NCBI RefSeq assembly: GCF_005886805.2
Contig: NZ_CP045429.1
Location: 3,194,501 to 3,258,500 of the forward strand
DNA from: Pseudoalteromonas rubra
Lineage (GTDB): Bacteria > Pseudomonadota > Gammaproteobacteria > Enterobacterales > Alteromonadaceae
Direction of reading: 5' to 3'
Length of the DNA: 64,000 bases
A program made the position numbers and the translations under genes. Every line of letters starts with the position of its first letter. Position 1 is the stretch's first letter. Below are positions 1-9,660 of the stretch, piece by piece. The notes beneath the pieces were generated by a model that had not been told where the DNA came from, did no database searches, and saw only the letters and a list, made by a program, of their open reading frames with translations.

Positions 1-327
1 CAAGGCTGGAACACGCTGGTGTTACAAGTTGGCAACGACACGCTGAAATACTACATTAACGGCAAACTGTACGCAGAGCATGGCAGCGACGTATACCCGG
101 AAGTGGCGATGTCGATAAACTTCAACCAGTGGTTTGACCCCAATAAAATCGTCAATTCCAACGAAATGCGTCAGTACTATCAAGATGTCGACTGGGTTTA
201 CTTCGTCAAAGATAAGATTGTCGCAGTCAATGAGGTCGGCAAGCAGGTTGAGCAATTACGCAAACAGAATGTGCGCCACAAAGATACCGTGCCATCCTCT
301 GGGTATGATGACTATTGCAGCCTGTAA
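1..327 (+). CDS. C-terminal part of a concanavalin A-like (GH16-type) protein
   Basis: The frame is open from the first base and ends at TAA 325-327, so this is the last 108 codons of a gene that starts outside the window. The visible part contains GWNTLVLQVGND, YYINGKLY and DVDWVYFVKD. These are typical of the final beta strands of concanavalin A-like/laminin G folds, and DVDWVYF resembles the VDWVRVY strand of family GH16 glycoside hydrolases. No catalytic residues are visible because the catalytic centre would lie upstream. A short Lys/Gln-rich tail follows the fold. A secreted polysaccharide-degrading or carbohydrate-binding role is an inference from the fold; the substrate cannot be told. 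Confidence 0.6.
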   Translation, partial: QGWNTLVLQVGNDTLKYYINGKLYAEHGSDVYPEVAMSINFNQWFDPNKIVNSNEMRQYYQDVDWVYFVKDKIVAVNEVGKQVEQLRKQNVRHKDTVPSSGYDDYCSL

Positions 328-345
328 AAGCGCGGCACTGTGCCT

Positions 346-1977
346 TTAGTTAACCGTGTAAATGGGGGCTTTGGCAAACCAGGCCTCAACCCGCTCAATC
401 AGTACCGGATCATCTGCATTTTTAGCCAAGGCTTTGGCACGTAATGCAAGCTGATTTGCCTGCTCAACCTGACGAGCCTGGCGCAGCAAATCAGCCTGTG
501 CCAGCCAGATCCAAATCTGGTTAGGAACGGCGTTACTGGCCTCAGCCACCTGGTGTGCCTGTGCAAATAAACGCGTTGCTTCCTGATGCTCTCCCTGCTC
601 AGTTGCAATCCGGGCCAGCTCAATCAATGCATTGGTCTGGCCATAAATCGCATCAAAGCGTTGATGATAGCTCAGCGCTGCGTGCAATAAACGAGAAGCC
701 TCGCTATAGCGACCCTGAATGCGTTTTATCTTACCCAGCTCTTCCAGCGCGTAAGCAATAAACAAATGATCCGAATTATCACTGGCCTGCTCACGCGCAG
801 TCGCTATATACTTTTCCGCCCTGATCAGTTCCTGCTCACGATCTGTTTGCTGAGGCCAGTTAATGAGCAAATAACCCATCATAAGATTGGCACGCATGCG
901 CTCTCGCTCAGTCACGACGTCATCGCCGGTTGCCACAATATTTTGCTGCAACAGGGACAGCGCTGCCGCTACGTCGCCATTATTTGCCAGACTTGCGGCA
1001 AGGTAACGCCTGACCGTCAAGGGATCAGCAGCGTGACGCAAGGCAGAGCGCAACAAAGCAATCGCTTCCTGATAGTTACGCAATAAATACATCTGCAAGC
1101 CCCGGGCAAAGGCCTCATTGCTGAAATCCAGATTGCTTTGTATGTCCAACCTCTGATCATGTTCGCCGTATCGCGTAGCGAGCCGTGCTATCAATGCCTG
1201 GTAGGCCAGTTCAGGCTCTGACGCAAAGACCACCCCTTGTTCAGCCCCGCGATTAAAGTGCAGCGTGTATTGCAACTGCATATCTTGTGGAAAGCCACTG
1301 AGGCGGGTTTCGACCAGTAAATCCGCCCCCAATCGCTCCTGGAGTTGCAACACATCCTGGCGTCGGGATATTCGGATCTTCGCAGTATCGTTAGAATACC
1401 AGGGGCTGTGAGATAACGTTGTTAACACATGCTCTGCCGCAACGACGGGCAACCCCCCTTCTGCCTGAGTGTGTTCACTTAAATAGGCAAGACCATGCAA
1501 AGGCACAGCAGCATGCACATCGTCGAGCATGGCATTCTCTACCGGCAGAAACGCAATGGTTGGATATCGCGTCTCAGGCTGATTGACTGCGCGCATCCCA
1601 TTTAGCCACAACCCGCTGATGATAAGCACAAGCACGACTGACACCACAGCAAAACGCCACTTGTCGGTCACTTTAGACCCCTGAATGGGAATTGGCGCCA
1701 CAGCCAGTTGATAACCAATTCTGGGATGTGTTTTGATGCAATCTGCGCCCAGAATTTCACGCAGTTCGCGGATAGACTGAACCAACACTTGTTCCTGAAC
1801 CACCACGCCCTGCCAGACAGTTTCCAGCAGCTGTGTTTTGGTCACCACCTGATCTGAATGTTGGATCAATATTTTCAGCACTGCCAACGTCTTAGCACGA
1901 ATATCGTGCGATGCTTCGTGTGTGGTTGCGGTGCCTTTAAGTAAGTCTATTTCAACCTGGTTGAGCAGATAACGCAT
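346..1977 (-). CDS. CadC/ToxR-like membrane transcriptional regulator with TPR-like sensor
   Basis: The protein has 543 residues from the ATG at 1977, which is preceded by AGAAGGA. An in-frame ATG at 2082 would add 35 residues but has no Shine-Dalgarno sequence. Residues 1 to about 95 form an OmpR/CadC-type winged helix (VVTKTQLLETVW, then VLVQSIRELREILG, then THPRIGYQL). One membrane segment follows at about 107-128. The remaining roughly 410 residues are periplasmic and alpha-helical, with TPR-like repeats rich in Ala and Leu in the last 270. This is the architecture of one-component regulators that sense periplasmic signals and bind DNA while anchored in the inner membrane. The signal and targets are unknown. 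It is divergent from the amino acid oxidase gene and could regulate it, but that is only positional inference. Confidence 0.8.
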   Translation of the reverse strand: MRYLLNQVEIDLLKGTATTHEASHDIRAKTLAVLKILIQHSDQVVTKTQLLETVWQGVVVQEQVLVQSIRELREILGADCIKTHPRIGYQLAVAPIPIQGSKVTDKWRFAVVSVVLVLIISGLWLNGMRAVNQPETRYPTIAFLPVENAMLDDVHAAVPLHGLAYLSEHTQAEGGLPVVAAEHVLTTLSHSPWYSNDTAKIRISRRQDVLQLQERLGADLLVETRLSGFPQDMQLQYTLHFNRGAEQGVVFASEPELAYQALIARLATRYGEHDQRLDIQSNLDFSNEAFARGLQMYLLRNYQEAIALLRSALRHAADPLTVRRYLAASLANNGDVAAALSLLQQNIVATGDDVVTERERMRANLMMGYLLINWPQQTDREQELIRAEKYIATAREQASDNSDHLFIAYALEELGKIKRIQGRYSEASRLLHAALSYHQRFDAIYGQTNALIELARIATEQGEHQEATRLFAQAHQVAEASNAVPNQIWIWLAQADLLRQARQVEQANQLALRAKALAKNADDPVLIERVEAWFAKAPIYTVN

Positions 1978-2382
1978 CGTTCCTTCTCTTGCAAAAACAG
2001 TTCTGGCACCGGACAGCACGGTGTTCCCGTCATGAGTGTGCAATATTTCTTTAACGGGCTCAAGTCCCCTAAAAGCAGACATAGTGGATAGGGTTAGTGA
2101 GGTGACAAATTTAACTGTTTTATATTCAGCGACCTAGTGTAATTACTGTGATTTTTTGGACACAAACCATATAAAAATTAACCCCTGTGCTACATTTTAT
2201 GTGGATTATGTCTTTTTGGTGTCAGCATTGTAATAAGGCTGCTCTCTATTTTTGGCTCATGCCTGTCAGGCCTTCACCAAAAGACAGCGATAACAAGCCC
2301 ACACAACTGAACAGAAGTCGTCGTAAAGATTGTTGCCGTCGTTTGTGACAAAAAACGGTAAATAACGAATTAAGGAACTACT
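1978..2382. other. Intergenic region between divergent regulator and oxidase genes
   Basis: About 400 bp separate the divergent starts. The middle (about 2100-2230) is AT-rich. AAGGAA stands six bases before the ATG at 2383 and is the clear ribosome-binding site of the oxidase gene. Promoters for both directions must lie here, but I could not pick a convincing -35/-10 pair. Confidence 0.5.
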
Positions 2383-4344
2383 ATGACGCATTATTCTTTT
2401 GGCAATGAGATCAGCGACAAAAGCCTCCCTAAGCATCTGAAAGTGGCCATTGTAGGGGCTGGTATGGCCGGATTATACAGTGCATGGCGGCTACAAAATG
2501 AATCAGACTGTGACAACCTGGCAATCTTTGAGCGATCTAATCGCACCGGCGGTCGACTGGATTCAGATTTAATTCAATTCAAAAATCAACGCAGTGATAC
2601 GCCCCCCACGATTACAGTAAAAGAAGAACAAGGTGGCATGCGATTTTTATTCGATGGCATGGATGACTTGATGGCGCTGTTCCTTAACCTGGACCTCCAG
2701 GACCAGATAGTGCCCTTTCCCATGAACAGTGGCGGCGATAACCGATTATTTTTCCGCGGTAAAAGCTTCAGCGTTAACACCGCGGCGCAAGATAACTATC
2801 AGATTTGGTCTGAGCTTTACAATCTGGCGCCGTCTGAGCAGGGCGTTAATCCTAAGGACATTATCAATGTGGTCTTCAATCGCATTCTTCAGGCTAATCC
2901 TCAGTTTAAGGCCCGCCCAGAAGTAAGGGGCCCGGAATTCTGGCAGGCATTCAGACTGGAATGCCAATGGCAAGGCAAAACGCTCAATGAGTGGACGTTA
3001 TGGGACCTTTACACGGCCATGGGTTACTCTCAGGAATGCATAAACATGCTGTACCGTGTACTTGGCTTCAATGGCACTTTTCTGTCACAGATGAATGCCG
3101 GGGTGGCCTATCAGCTACTGGAAGATTTTCCGGCAGGTGTGCAATTTAAAACCTTTAAAGATGGATTCAGCACACTGCCAAATTCACTAGTCGATAAAAT
3201 AGGCACCGACAACATTCACTTGCAAACCAGTATTGAAGAGATCTCTTTTGTAGAAGAGAGCAATCACTACGAACTGCACTACCTTCACACAGACGACAGC
3301 GGACGCAGCCACAAAGGCAAAGTCACTGCCGAAAAAGTCATTCTTGCCCTGCCCAGATTAGCACTGGAGAAGCTTTTTGTTCGCTCTAACGCGTTTAACA
3401 CGCTGGATAAAGAGCGCTCAGAACAATTATGGAACACTTTGCAATCCACCTCAAACCAGCCACTGTTGAAGATTAACCTCTATTACGACACTGCCTGGTG
3501 GGGACGCGGCACCACCGGACGTCCAGCCGTCGAATTTGGACCCAATTTTGCCGATCTACCGACCGGTTCGGTATACCCATTTTATGCTGTAAATGAAGAG
3601 TTGGTCGCGGCCCTGATGTATCAGGAGCGTAAAACCGAACCTTCACAAAGCACCCAGGCTAAACTGGATCACATTAGCAGTGAAAAATACGAGCGCCCCG
3701 CTGCATTGACGATATATTGTGACTACCTGAACATTAATTTCTGGAGCGCACTGCAAAATATTGGAGAGACCTATCACCACCCACATCAGGACGACTATGT
3801 CACTGACGTCCCGGGTGATATCTATCCCGCATCAACCGCTGTGGTTGAACAAGCCACTCGTTTCTTCAAAGACATTTTCAATACACACTATGTGCCAGAA
3901 CCAATCCTGACCAGTGCGCGGATCTGGCAAGGCAGTGTCCGTTTTGATGTGCCACCAAGTCAACAATTTGGCTTTGGTGTACACCAATGGGCGGTGGGTG
4001 CTGATGACAAGCAAGTGATGGCTGAACTCACCGAGCCCCTGCCAAACTTATTTACTTGTGGTGAAGCCTTTTCTGACTACCAGGGTTGGGTAGAAGGTGC
4101 ATTGCGCTCTACCGATCTCGCACTCAAGCAAGGATTTGGACTCCAGCCGCTAAGCGAAGTGTATGAGCAAACGACACACATCAGCTCATCTGAAGCCATT
4201 AAAGTTGCCTATGAGGAAAACGCCAGCAAGCTTATTAATCACTATATTGAGCCAAACTTCTCAGCAGGCAGCGCCCCGATTGAGAAGCCATCAGAGGTTG
4301 AAAACGTACTGGGTGTGAACCTCAGCTACTTCGACCTTAAGTGA
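2383..4344 (+). CDS. Flavin-dependent L-amino acid oxidase-like protein
   Basis: The product has 653 residues and belongs to the flavin amine oxidase superfamily. The FAD-binding dinucleotide fold is at the N-terminus (GAGMAG at 25-30, a Glu at the end of the second strand, GGR at 56-58). The C-terminal FAD motif CGEAFSDYQGWVEGAL at about 557-573 resembles the corresponding block of bacterial L-amino acid oxidases such as VioA and RebO. No signal peptide is seen, so it is probably cytoplasmic. Family members convert an L-amino acid to the imino or 2-oxo acid, producing ammonia and hydrogen peroxide. The substrate cannot be read from the sequence. The next gene, 82 bp downstream on the same strand, encodes a 2-oxoacid decarboxylase, suggesting the oxo acid is passed on. 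A polyamine or other amine substrate is the main alternative. Confidence 0.82.
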   Translation: MTHYSFGNEISDKSLPKHLKVAIVGAGMAGLYSAWRLQNESDCDNLAIFERSNRTGGRLDSDLIQFKNQRSDTPPTITVKEEQGGMRFLFDGMDDLMALFLNLDLQDQIVPFPMNSGGDNRLFFRGKSFSVNTAAQDNYQIWSELYNLAPSEQGVNPKDIINVVFNRILQANPQFKARPEVRGPEFWQAFRLECQWQGKTLNEWTLWDLYTAMGYSQECINMLYRVLGFNGTFLSQMNAGVAYQLLEDFPAGVQFKTFKDGFSTLPNSLVDKIGTDNIHLQTSIEEISFVEESNHYELHYLHTDDSGRSHKGKVTAEKVILALPRLALEKLFVRSNAFNTLDKERSEQLWNTLQSTSNQPLLKINLYYDTAWWGRGTTGRPAVEFGPNFADLPTGSVYPFYAVNEELVAALMYQERKTEPSQSTQAKLDHISSEKYERPAALTIYCDYLNINFWSALQNIGETYHHPHQDDYVTDVPGDIYPASTAVVEQATRFFKDIFNTHYVPEPILTSARIWQGSVRFDVPPSQQFGFGVHQWAVGADDKQVMAELTEPLPNLFTCGEAFSDYQGWVEGALRSTDLALKQGFGLQPLSEVYEQTTHISSSEAIKVAYEENASKLINHYIEPNFSAGSAPIEKPSEVENVLGVNLSYFDLK

Positions 4345-4353
4345 TCCTGCTTT

Positions 4354-4374
4354 GGGCACCTGTTTCGGGTGCCC
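4354..4374 (+). other. Hairpin between oxidase and decarboxylase genes
   Basis: GGGCACC (4354-4360) pairs perfectly with GGTGCCC (4368-4374) across a seven-base loop, ten bases after the oxidase stop codon. No T-run follows, so full termination is unlikely. It may protect the upstream message or attenuate the downstream gene. Confidence 0.5.
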
Positions 4375-4426
4375 TCACTACCTACTGGCAGAAGACAACC
4401 TGCCAAGCTTGCTCTGGAGAGAATAA

Positions 4427-6217
4427 ATGACTCAAATAACGCACCATTTTACAGTCGCGGACTATTTCAAAGCACGACTGGAAGAAATTGGCGTCGATCA
4501 AATGTTTGGTGTCGCCGGTAACTACACCGCGGCTTTACTCGACACCATACTGGCTGACAGCCACTCACCAATTAGAATTAATGGCAATGCCAATGAGATT
4601 TGTGCCGGATTTGCTGCCGATGCATATGCCCGATTAAAAGGCCCAAGTGCCTTGTACGTTACTTACAGTGTAGGCGCATTCAGCCTGCTCAACACCATCG
4701 CCGGATCTTTCGTTGAACAAGTACCGGTGATCCTGATCAACGGCGCCCCTACTAACAAAGAAGATCAGATCTCAAAGAATGCCGGACTGCTCTACTCACA
4801 CACGACCGGTTATGAATTTGTCGATATTCACATGTTCAGACCAATCACCGTCGCGGCTGAACGTATCACCAATGCCAATCAGGCGCCTTATCAGATTGAC
4901 TCAGCCCTGGCGGCTCTGCTGTCAGAGCGCCGACCCGTGTATTTCGAAGTCAGTGAGGATGTCTGGCGGGCAGAGTGCATCAAACCTGGTCAGCCTCTTG
5001 CACTGAATAATCCAGCCAGCGTCACCGTCAGCGAAGCACAGCAAGCAGCTAAAGCGACAGTAGAGCTGATGCTTAGCCAGCCAAAAAGTATTTTTTGGGC
5101 AGGCGTAGAGCTGCAACGTTTTGGCCTGCAAAATACCTTTTTGGAATTGCTTGAAGTGATCAATCGCAGTCATACGGTGCCCGAAGGACATATTCACTTT
5201 GTCACCTCAGCCTTAAGCAAATCGGTTATTGCTGAAACCCACCCGTGGTTTGAAGGCTGTGTCACTATGAGTCCCTCCGAAGTAGACTCCTTGGTTGGAG
5301 ACGACGGAGTTTTAGTTGGTGTTGGAGCCTGGACGACCGGCAAAGATACTGGCAATCAGGATATTCGCAGCAACCGCACTGTGCTCGCTGCGCAAGGAGG
5401 GGTATATGTTGGTGCCAACTACTACGCCTCTGCGACCCTTGAAGATTACTTACAGTGTCTGATTGAGGAGTTCACTGCACTGGCAAAGCAACAACCTGCC
5501 AGTTTAAGAGGGTTACGTATGCAACAACCACTGATGAAGCGCGCAACAGCGGATGCCCAACTGGGCTATGACAGCTTCTTTGCTACCCTCAGTCAATGGC
5601 TTGATGAAGATGATGTTCTGGTCGTCGATGCCGGCTTCCCGCTAATTGGCGCACAGAGTGTAAAAATACCAGCACAAGATGGCTTTGTTGCTCAGGCAGC
5701 CTGGCTGTCCATCGGCTACTCTGTACCTGCCGGCACGGGCATTAAATGTGCCTTCCCGGATAAACGTGCGGTTGTTGTCGTTGGTGATGGCGCTTTTCAT
5801 GAAACCTGCCAGGCCGTTGCTGACCAACATGCTTATGGACAAAACACCGTCGTGTTTGTATTGGCAAACGGTATTTATGGTATCGAGCAATACCTGGTCA
5901 ACCCTAACCCGTTCAGAACGCCGCCGGTTGATTATCAGGACAAGCTACTCGACACTGTCTACAGCTACAATGACTTACCAGCCTGGAAAATCGCCAATAT
6001 TACCCAGGCTTTTGGTGGTGAAGGACGGCGAGCGAATACCCTGAGTGAGTTGATGGCTGTGATGGAGGAGATCAGGACCGATACACACAACAACTATGTT
6101 GTAGAAGTATCCATTCCTAAAACAGATACACCTCACTCTATCAGCGTTGAAGCTAACAGCGCCGTCGGGGAAGACGAAATCGCGAACTCACAGTGGCCAC
6201 CTGCCAACAAGTTCTGA
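4427..6217 (+). CDS. Thiamine-diphosphate 2-oxoacid decarboxylase (pyruvate/indolepyruvate decarboxylase family)
   Basis: The 596-residue product aligns in order with pyruvate and indolepyruvate decarboxylases. It has an N-terminal Pyr domain with the cofactor-activating Glu57 in GNANEICAGFAADAYA, a central domain, and a C-terminal PP domain with GDGA at 453-456 and Asn481 in LANGIYGIEQ, the thiamine-diphosphate/Mg site. A His in YSHTTGYEF near residue 125 matches the active-site His region of the family. It would decarboxylate a 2-oxo acid to an aldehyde in the cytoplasm. The start has GGAGAG six bases upstream. It follows the oxidase gene and likely shares its transcript, giving amino acid to oxo acid to aldehyde. 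Which oxo acid is used is not visible; aromatic or branched-chain acids are plausible. Confidence 0.85.
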   Translation: MTQITHHFTVADYFKARLEEIGVDQMFGVAGNYTAALLDTILADSHSPIRINGNANEICAGFAADAYARLKGPSALYVTYSVGAFSLLNTIAGSFVEQVPVILINGAPTNKEDQISKNAGLLYSHTTGYEFVDIHMFRPITVAAERITNANQAPYQIDSALAALLSERRPVYFEVSEDVWRAECIKPGQPLALNNPASVTVSEAQQAAKATVELMLSQPKSIFWAGVELQRFGLQNTFLELLEVINRSHTVPEGHIHFVTSALSKSVIAETHPWFEGCVTMSPSEVDSLVGDDGVLVGVGAWTTGKDTGNQDIRSNRTVLAAQGGVYVGANYYASATLEDYLQCLIEEFTALAKQQPASLRGLRMQQPLMKRATADAQLGYDSFFATLSQWLDEDDVLVVDAGFPLIGAQSVKIPAQDGFVAQAAWLSIGYSVPAGTGIKCAFPDKRAVVVVGDGAFHETCQAVADQHAYGQNTVVFVLANGIYGIEQYLVNPNPFRTPPVDYQDKLLDTVYSYNDLPAWKIANITQAFGGEGRRANTLSELMAVMEEIRTDTHNNYVVEVSIPKTDTPHSISVEANSAVGEDEIANSQWPPANKF

Positions 6218-6228
6218 GTCAAGTAAGC

Positions 6229-6254
6229 ATTGGCCTCCGGATGCGGGGGCCAAT
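6229..6254 (+). terminator. Strong hairpin after the decarboxylase gene
   Basis: ATTGGCCTCCG (6229-6239) can pair with CGGGGGCCAAT (6244-6254), eleven pairs with one G-U, around a four-base loop. It starts twelve bases after the stop codon. There is no T-run behind it, so it may be a weak terminator or a 3'-end stabiliser. Confidence 0.5.
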
Positions 6255-6430
6255 ATCAGGGCACAGACATCATAAAGCCCACTCCCTATGAGGCACTTTA
6301 TTAACATAGCGTACGCCAGATACGCCGAACACGCTCAGGAACAGTTAAACGCATTATCTGAGTCGATTTTTCCCCAATCGTCGCAAATTGAACAATAATA
6401 AAGTTAGGCAAAGTCAGGCAGGGAAAAGAA

Positions 6431-9121
6431 ATGGATATCCAGAGTTTGGATCTCGCGATACTTACCGTAAATAGCCAATGGCAAGTAATTGATTTCAATG
6501 AGGCTACAGAAACACTCCTGCAATTGAGCAATCATAAAGCGCAACCTGTCTGCTTTTTTGATCTGTGCCAAATTGCAGAACGTGGCGAAGCAGACAGTGA
6601 CTTTCTCAGCCAGACAGCTGGTAGCACTGCGCTAGCCATCTTACCCTCGGGCATGCGGCTCAATATTACTGTCAGTAACCACCTCAGCGCTGATACCTGC
6701 CTGATTATTAATCCTATTAGCCATCACCACCTGCCACAACTCGGTGAACTGGCTGAACTGGCACTACAATGTGGTGATATAGGGGTCTGGCAGGTTGATA
6801 CCACCTTCGAACGTCCTTACTTTTCTCAGACTTTTTGCGCACTCCTACACTGCCCATCCTTAACCGACTGGCATGATTTTACCAATTTGATTTATGAAGA
6901 TGACCGTCCACTGGCACTGAGTTTCATTGAGGAGCATATTCAGTCTAACGTCCGGCTAAAATTTGAATTTCGTGTATTAATAGACGCTGTGCCACACTGG
7001 TTTGAACTCAGTGGCGACCAGCGCCATGGCTGCGGTGATCATCTGAGCTTGTTTGGTACCTTGCGTGAGTGCACTCAGGAAAAACAGATGCTCATCCACC
7101 TTAACAGCGCCCATGAAAGCCGTCGTATTGCCCTGGAAGCTGGCAAGGTCGGCACCTGGAGTGTGCTCAGAAAAAGCGCTCAGTGGTATTGGGACTGGGA
7201 CCCACAAACCAGTAGTATCTTTGATTTGGCTGCACAGGATACCGGCCGCTATGAGAAGTGGCTTGAACGCATTCATCCGAAAGACCGGGAGCGAGTCTCA
7301 AATGGACTCAAAGAAGCCCTTGAAAGCGGCGATGATTTTGAACAGGTATTTCGGGCTATCCTGCCCAGTAACGAGGAACTGCACATATTCGCTAAAGGCG
7401 TGGTTGCACAGGATGATTATGGTAACAACTATCGCCTTGATGGTGTCTGCGTCGATCAATCCGAAGTATATCGTGCCAACATGGAGCTATCCAAATTAAA
7501 TGCCGAGTTGGAAACCCGCGTCAAAGCCCGCACGTCAGATCTGAAATGTGCCGTCACTAAAGCCGAGCGCGCAAGCCGTGCAAAGTCTGACTTTTTGGCG
7601 ATGATGAGCCATGAGCTAAGAACACCGATGAATGCCATCATCGGCTCACTAGAGCTGCTCTCACTGCAAAAGCATGATCCTGAAGAGATGGAGCTGCTCG
7701 AAACCGCATCCGTCTCAGCAAAGAATCTGGTCGACATTCTGAACGATATTCTGGATATCAACAAAATTGAAGCGGGCAAGTTAGAATTAGAGTTCAGAGA
7801 GTTTGATATTTCAAAAACGCTGCATAACGTACTGCTGACCTTTGCCTCCAATGCCGAAAAACGCCATGTCAGTCTCAAAGTCGTTGAATCACCGCAGCTT
7901 CCCACAATGCTTTATTGCGACGAAAACCGGATCCGTCAGGTGCTCTTTAACCTGCTCAGCAATGCCATTAAGTTCAGTGGTCCCCCAGCCAAAGGCAGTG
8001 GTAATGTCGTCATTGAAGTAGATTGGCAGCTCCAAAGCCACAGTCAGGGCGAGCTCTCTATTCTAGTGAAAGACAATGGTATCGGTATTGATGAAAAAAC
8101 CCAGAGAAAGCTCTTTCACCCTTTTACCCAGGCCGATAAATCAACCACTCGGGTATATGGTGGAACGGGTTTAGGGCTCGCCATTTCAAGAAACATAATC
8201 AACTTGATGGGTGGGCGAATAGGACTAAAAAGCAAAGTGGATCGCGGCAGTATTTTCAGAGTCAGTATTCCAATCCACCGATTCTCACATCACTGTGACA
8301 CCGCTTTATTCCAGGACATTTATGTCACGCCAGATCACCATAATCCGCCAGAATCATACCCATATTCAGTACTAGAAAGGCTAGCGGTACACATGCACCA
8401 GGTGGACTTAGAACAGCTTCCTTCTCCTATACCGGACAAGGCACTTGTGTGCTGCTTTATTAAGTCAGAACAGGACCTTACGGAATTATGTAACTATCAG
8501 GAAACACTTAAAACGCATCGAGTATTAATCTGCCACCAAACAAGTTTTACCGAACAACTGAAACACTTGCTACCCGATGCAACATTTCTGAATATCGACC
8601 TGGCAACCCGCTATGGCATCACACGCCAGGCGATGCATTTACTCACCTATTTAGCAGATAAACAACCTGTCTCGAGTGTTCCCCAGTCATCAATTCCCAA
8701 CAGTTCATGCTCAGGTACTGACGAAACTGGTGCGGTAGCTGACCTTCGCCCTGGAATTTTGCTGGTTGAAGATAACACTTTTAATCAAAACCTGATGGTG
8801 AAACAGCTGGCGAAGCTTGGCTACACCTGCACACTCGCAGAAAACGGCCAGCAAGGATTCGAAAGCTGGCGTCAGAAAGAGTACAAATTGATCCTCACCG
8901 ACTGCCACATGCCTATCGTTGATGGATATGAAATGGCGAAGCGTATTCGCCAGACCGAAAAGCAATTGGCGCTCAAGGCCATTCCAATTGTGGCTGTGAC
9001 TGGCGCAGCGGTTAAAAATGAATTAGAAAACTGCCACTTGTACGGCATTAATGATTGTATTGGCAAACCCGTTCAGCTCGAACGTTTTAAAACCGTCATA
9101 GAGAAATGGTATGGAAAGTAA
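6431..9121 (+). CDS. Hybrid sensor histidine kinase with PAS regions and receiver domain
   Basis: The product has 896 residues. Domains in order are an N-terminal PAS-like region (1-110), two further PAS/PAC-like segments (about 120-350), a coiled coil, and a HisKA dimerisation domain with phospho-acceptor His394 in MMSHELRTPMNAIIG. A HATPase_c domain follows (N box NLLSNAIKFSG, G box GTGLGLAISRN). After a variable linker there is a receiver domain with phospho-acceptor Asp824 in LILTDCHMP. No membrane segment is evident, so it is probably a cytoplasmic sensor. The ATG is preceded by AGGGAAAAGAA. The next gene overlaps it by 11 bp and encodes an HPt protein, so phosphate likely passes His394 to Asp824 to the HPt histidine. 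The signal is unknown. Confidence 0.92.
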   Translation: MDIQSLDLAILTVNSQWQVIDFNEATETLLQLSNHKAQPVCFFDLCQIAERGEADSDFLSQTAGSTALAILPSGMRLNITVSNHLSADTCLIINPISHHHLPQLGELAELALQCGDIGVWQVDTTFERPYFSQTFCALLHCPSLTDWHDFTNLIYEDDRPLALSFIEEHIQSNVRLKFEFRVLIDAVPHWFELSGDQRHGCGDHLSLFGTLRECTQEKQMLIHLNSAHESRRIALEAGKVGTWSVLRKSAQWYWDWDPQTSSIFDLAAQDTGRYEKWLERIHPKDRERVSNGLKEALESGDDFEQVFRAILPSNEELHIFAKGVVAQDDYGNNYRLDGVCVDQSEVYRANMELSKLNAELETRVKARTSDLKCAVTKAERASRAKSDFLAMMSHELRTPMNAIIGSLELLSLQKHDPEEMELLETASVSAKNLVDILNDILDINKIEAGKLELEFREFDISKTLHNVLLTFASNAEKRHVSLKVVESPQLPTMLYCDENRIRQVLFNLLSNAIKFSGPPAKGSGNVVIEVDWQLQSHSQGELSILVKDNGIGIDEKTQRKLFHPFTQADKSTTRVYGGTGLGLAISRNIINLMGGRIGLKSKVDRGSIFRVSIPIHRFSHHCDTALFQDIYVTPDHHNPPESYPYSVLERLAVHMHQVDLEQLPSPIPDKALVCCFIKSEQDLTELCNYQETLKTHRVLICHQTSFTEQLKHLLPDATFLNIDLATRYGITRQAMHLLTYLADKQPVSSVPQSSIPNSSCSGTDETGAVADLRPGILLVEDNTFNQNLMVKQLAKLGYTCTLAENGQQGFESWRQKEYKLILTDCHMPIVDGYEMAKRIRQTEKQLALKAIPIVAVTGAAVKNELENCHLYGINDCIGKPVQLERFKTVIEKWYGK

Positions 9122-9455
9122 CAACACACACCTAACCAGACTGAATCAACAAACGCTGATAGACTTAATCGGCGAGGACCTGCCCACCATAGCAAAATTT
9201 CAACGCGATTTTGTCACTCAGGCAGAGTCCAGTTGCAAGCTATTTTTAAGCGCCTACAGCAACGCAGCATATTTAGAACTAAAAGAACATGCGCACTTTC
9301 TTAAAACGTCCGCCCGGGCCATAGGCGCAGAGCGGTGCAGTGAATATCTGGCTCAGCTAGAAGAGGCAGCCCTGTCAGCTGATCGTCAACATTGTCGCTC
9401 GCTGTTGATCAATATAGCGCAGGAAGTCAAAGCCCTTAACGCGTTAATTAATTGA
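9111..9455 (+). CDS. Histidine phosphotransfer (HPt) protein
   Basis: This is a 114-residue, all-helical protein with the HPt signature AHFLKTSARAIGA, in which His62 is the predicted phosphorylation site. The usual family motif is HxLKGxAxxxGA, so here Thr replaces the common Gly. The start codon lies inside the end of the hybrid kinase gene (11-bp overlap), so the two are translationally coupled. It should carry phosphate between the receiver of the kinase and a downstream regulator. The convergent two-receiver regulator at 9658-10977 is the nearest candidate partner. The partnership is inferred from position only. Confidence 0.88.
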   Translation: MESNNTHLTRLNQQTLIDLIGEDLPTIAKFQRDFVTQAESSCKLFLSAYSNAAYLELKEHAHFLKTSARAIGAERCSEYLAQLEEAALSADRQHCRSLLINIAQEVKALNALIN

Positions 9456-9495
9456 ACTCAATTACACAACTCAACATTTGAAACCTGACAGAGTA

Positions 9496-9660
9496 TTATA
9501 CCAATTTGCTTCATTAAGTGTTCTATTTTGAGGCGAGGAAATAGGCTCGATAATCAGGCAGAATTTTGCTATTTAGTTGTTCTAAATGAGAAATTTATAA
9601 CGCCGTAAGCGTCATATTTACTCCTTCAAATAGAGCGGGTATTGAGTGAAATTGGTATTA
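9496..9660. repeat. MITE-like inverted-repeat element
   Basis: TACCAATTT (9499-9507) recurs inverted as AAATTGGTA (9649-9657), giving a 159-bp unit. Each side is flanked by TTA (9496-9498 and 9658-9660), which looks like a 3-bp target duplication. The arms continue as an imperfect inverted repeat: a GTTCTATTTTGAGG-like stretch inside the left arm matches the complement of the CCTTCAAATAGAGC stretch in the right arm. It has no coding capacity. The right TTA is also the stop codon of the convergent gene. Transfer by a transposase in trans is inferred; genome copies were not examined. Confidence 0.6.
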
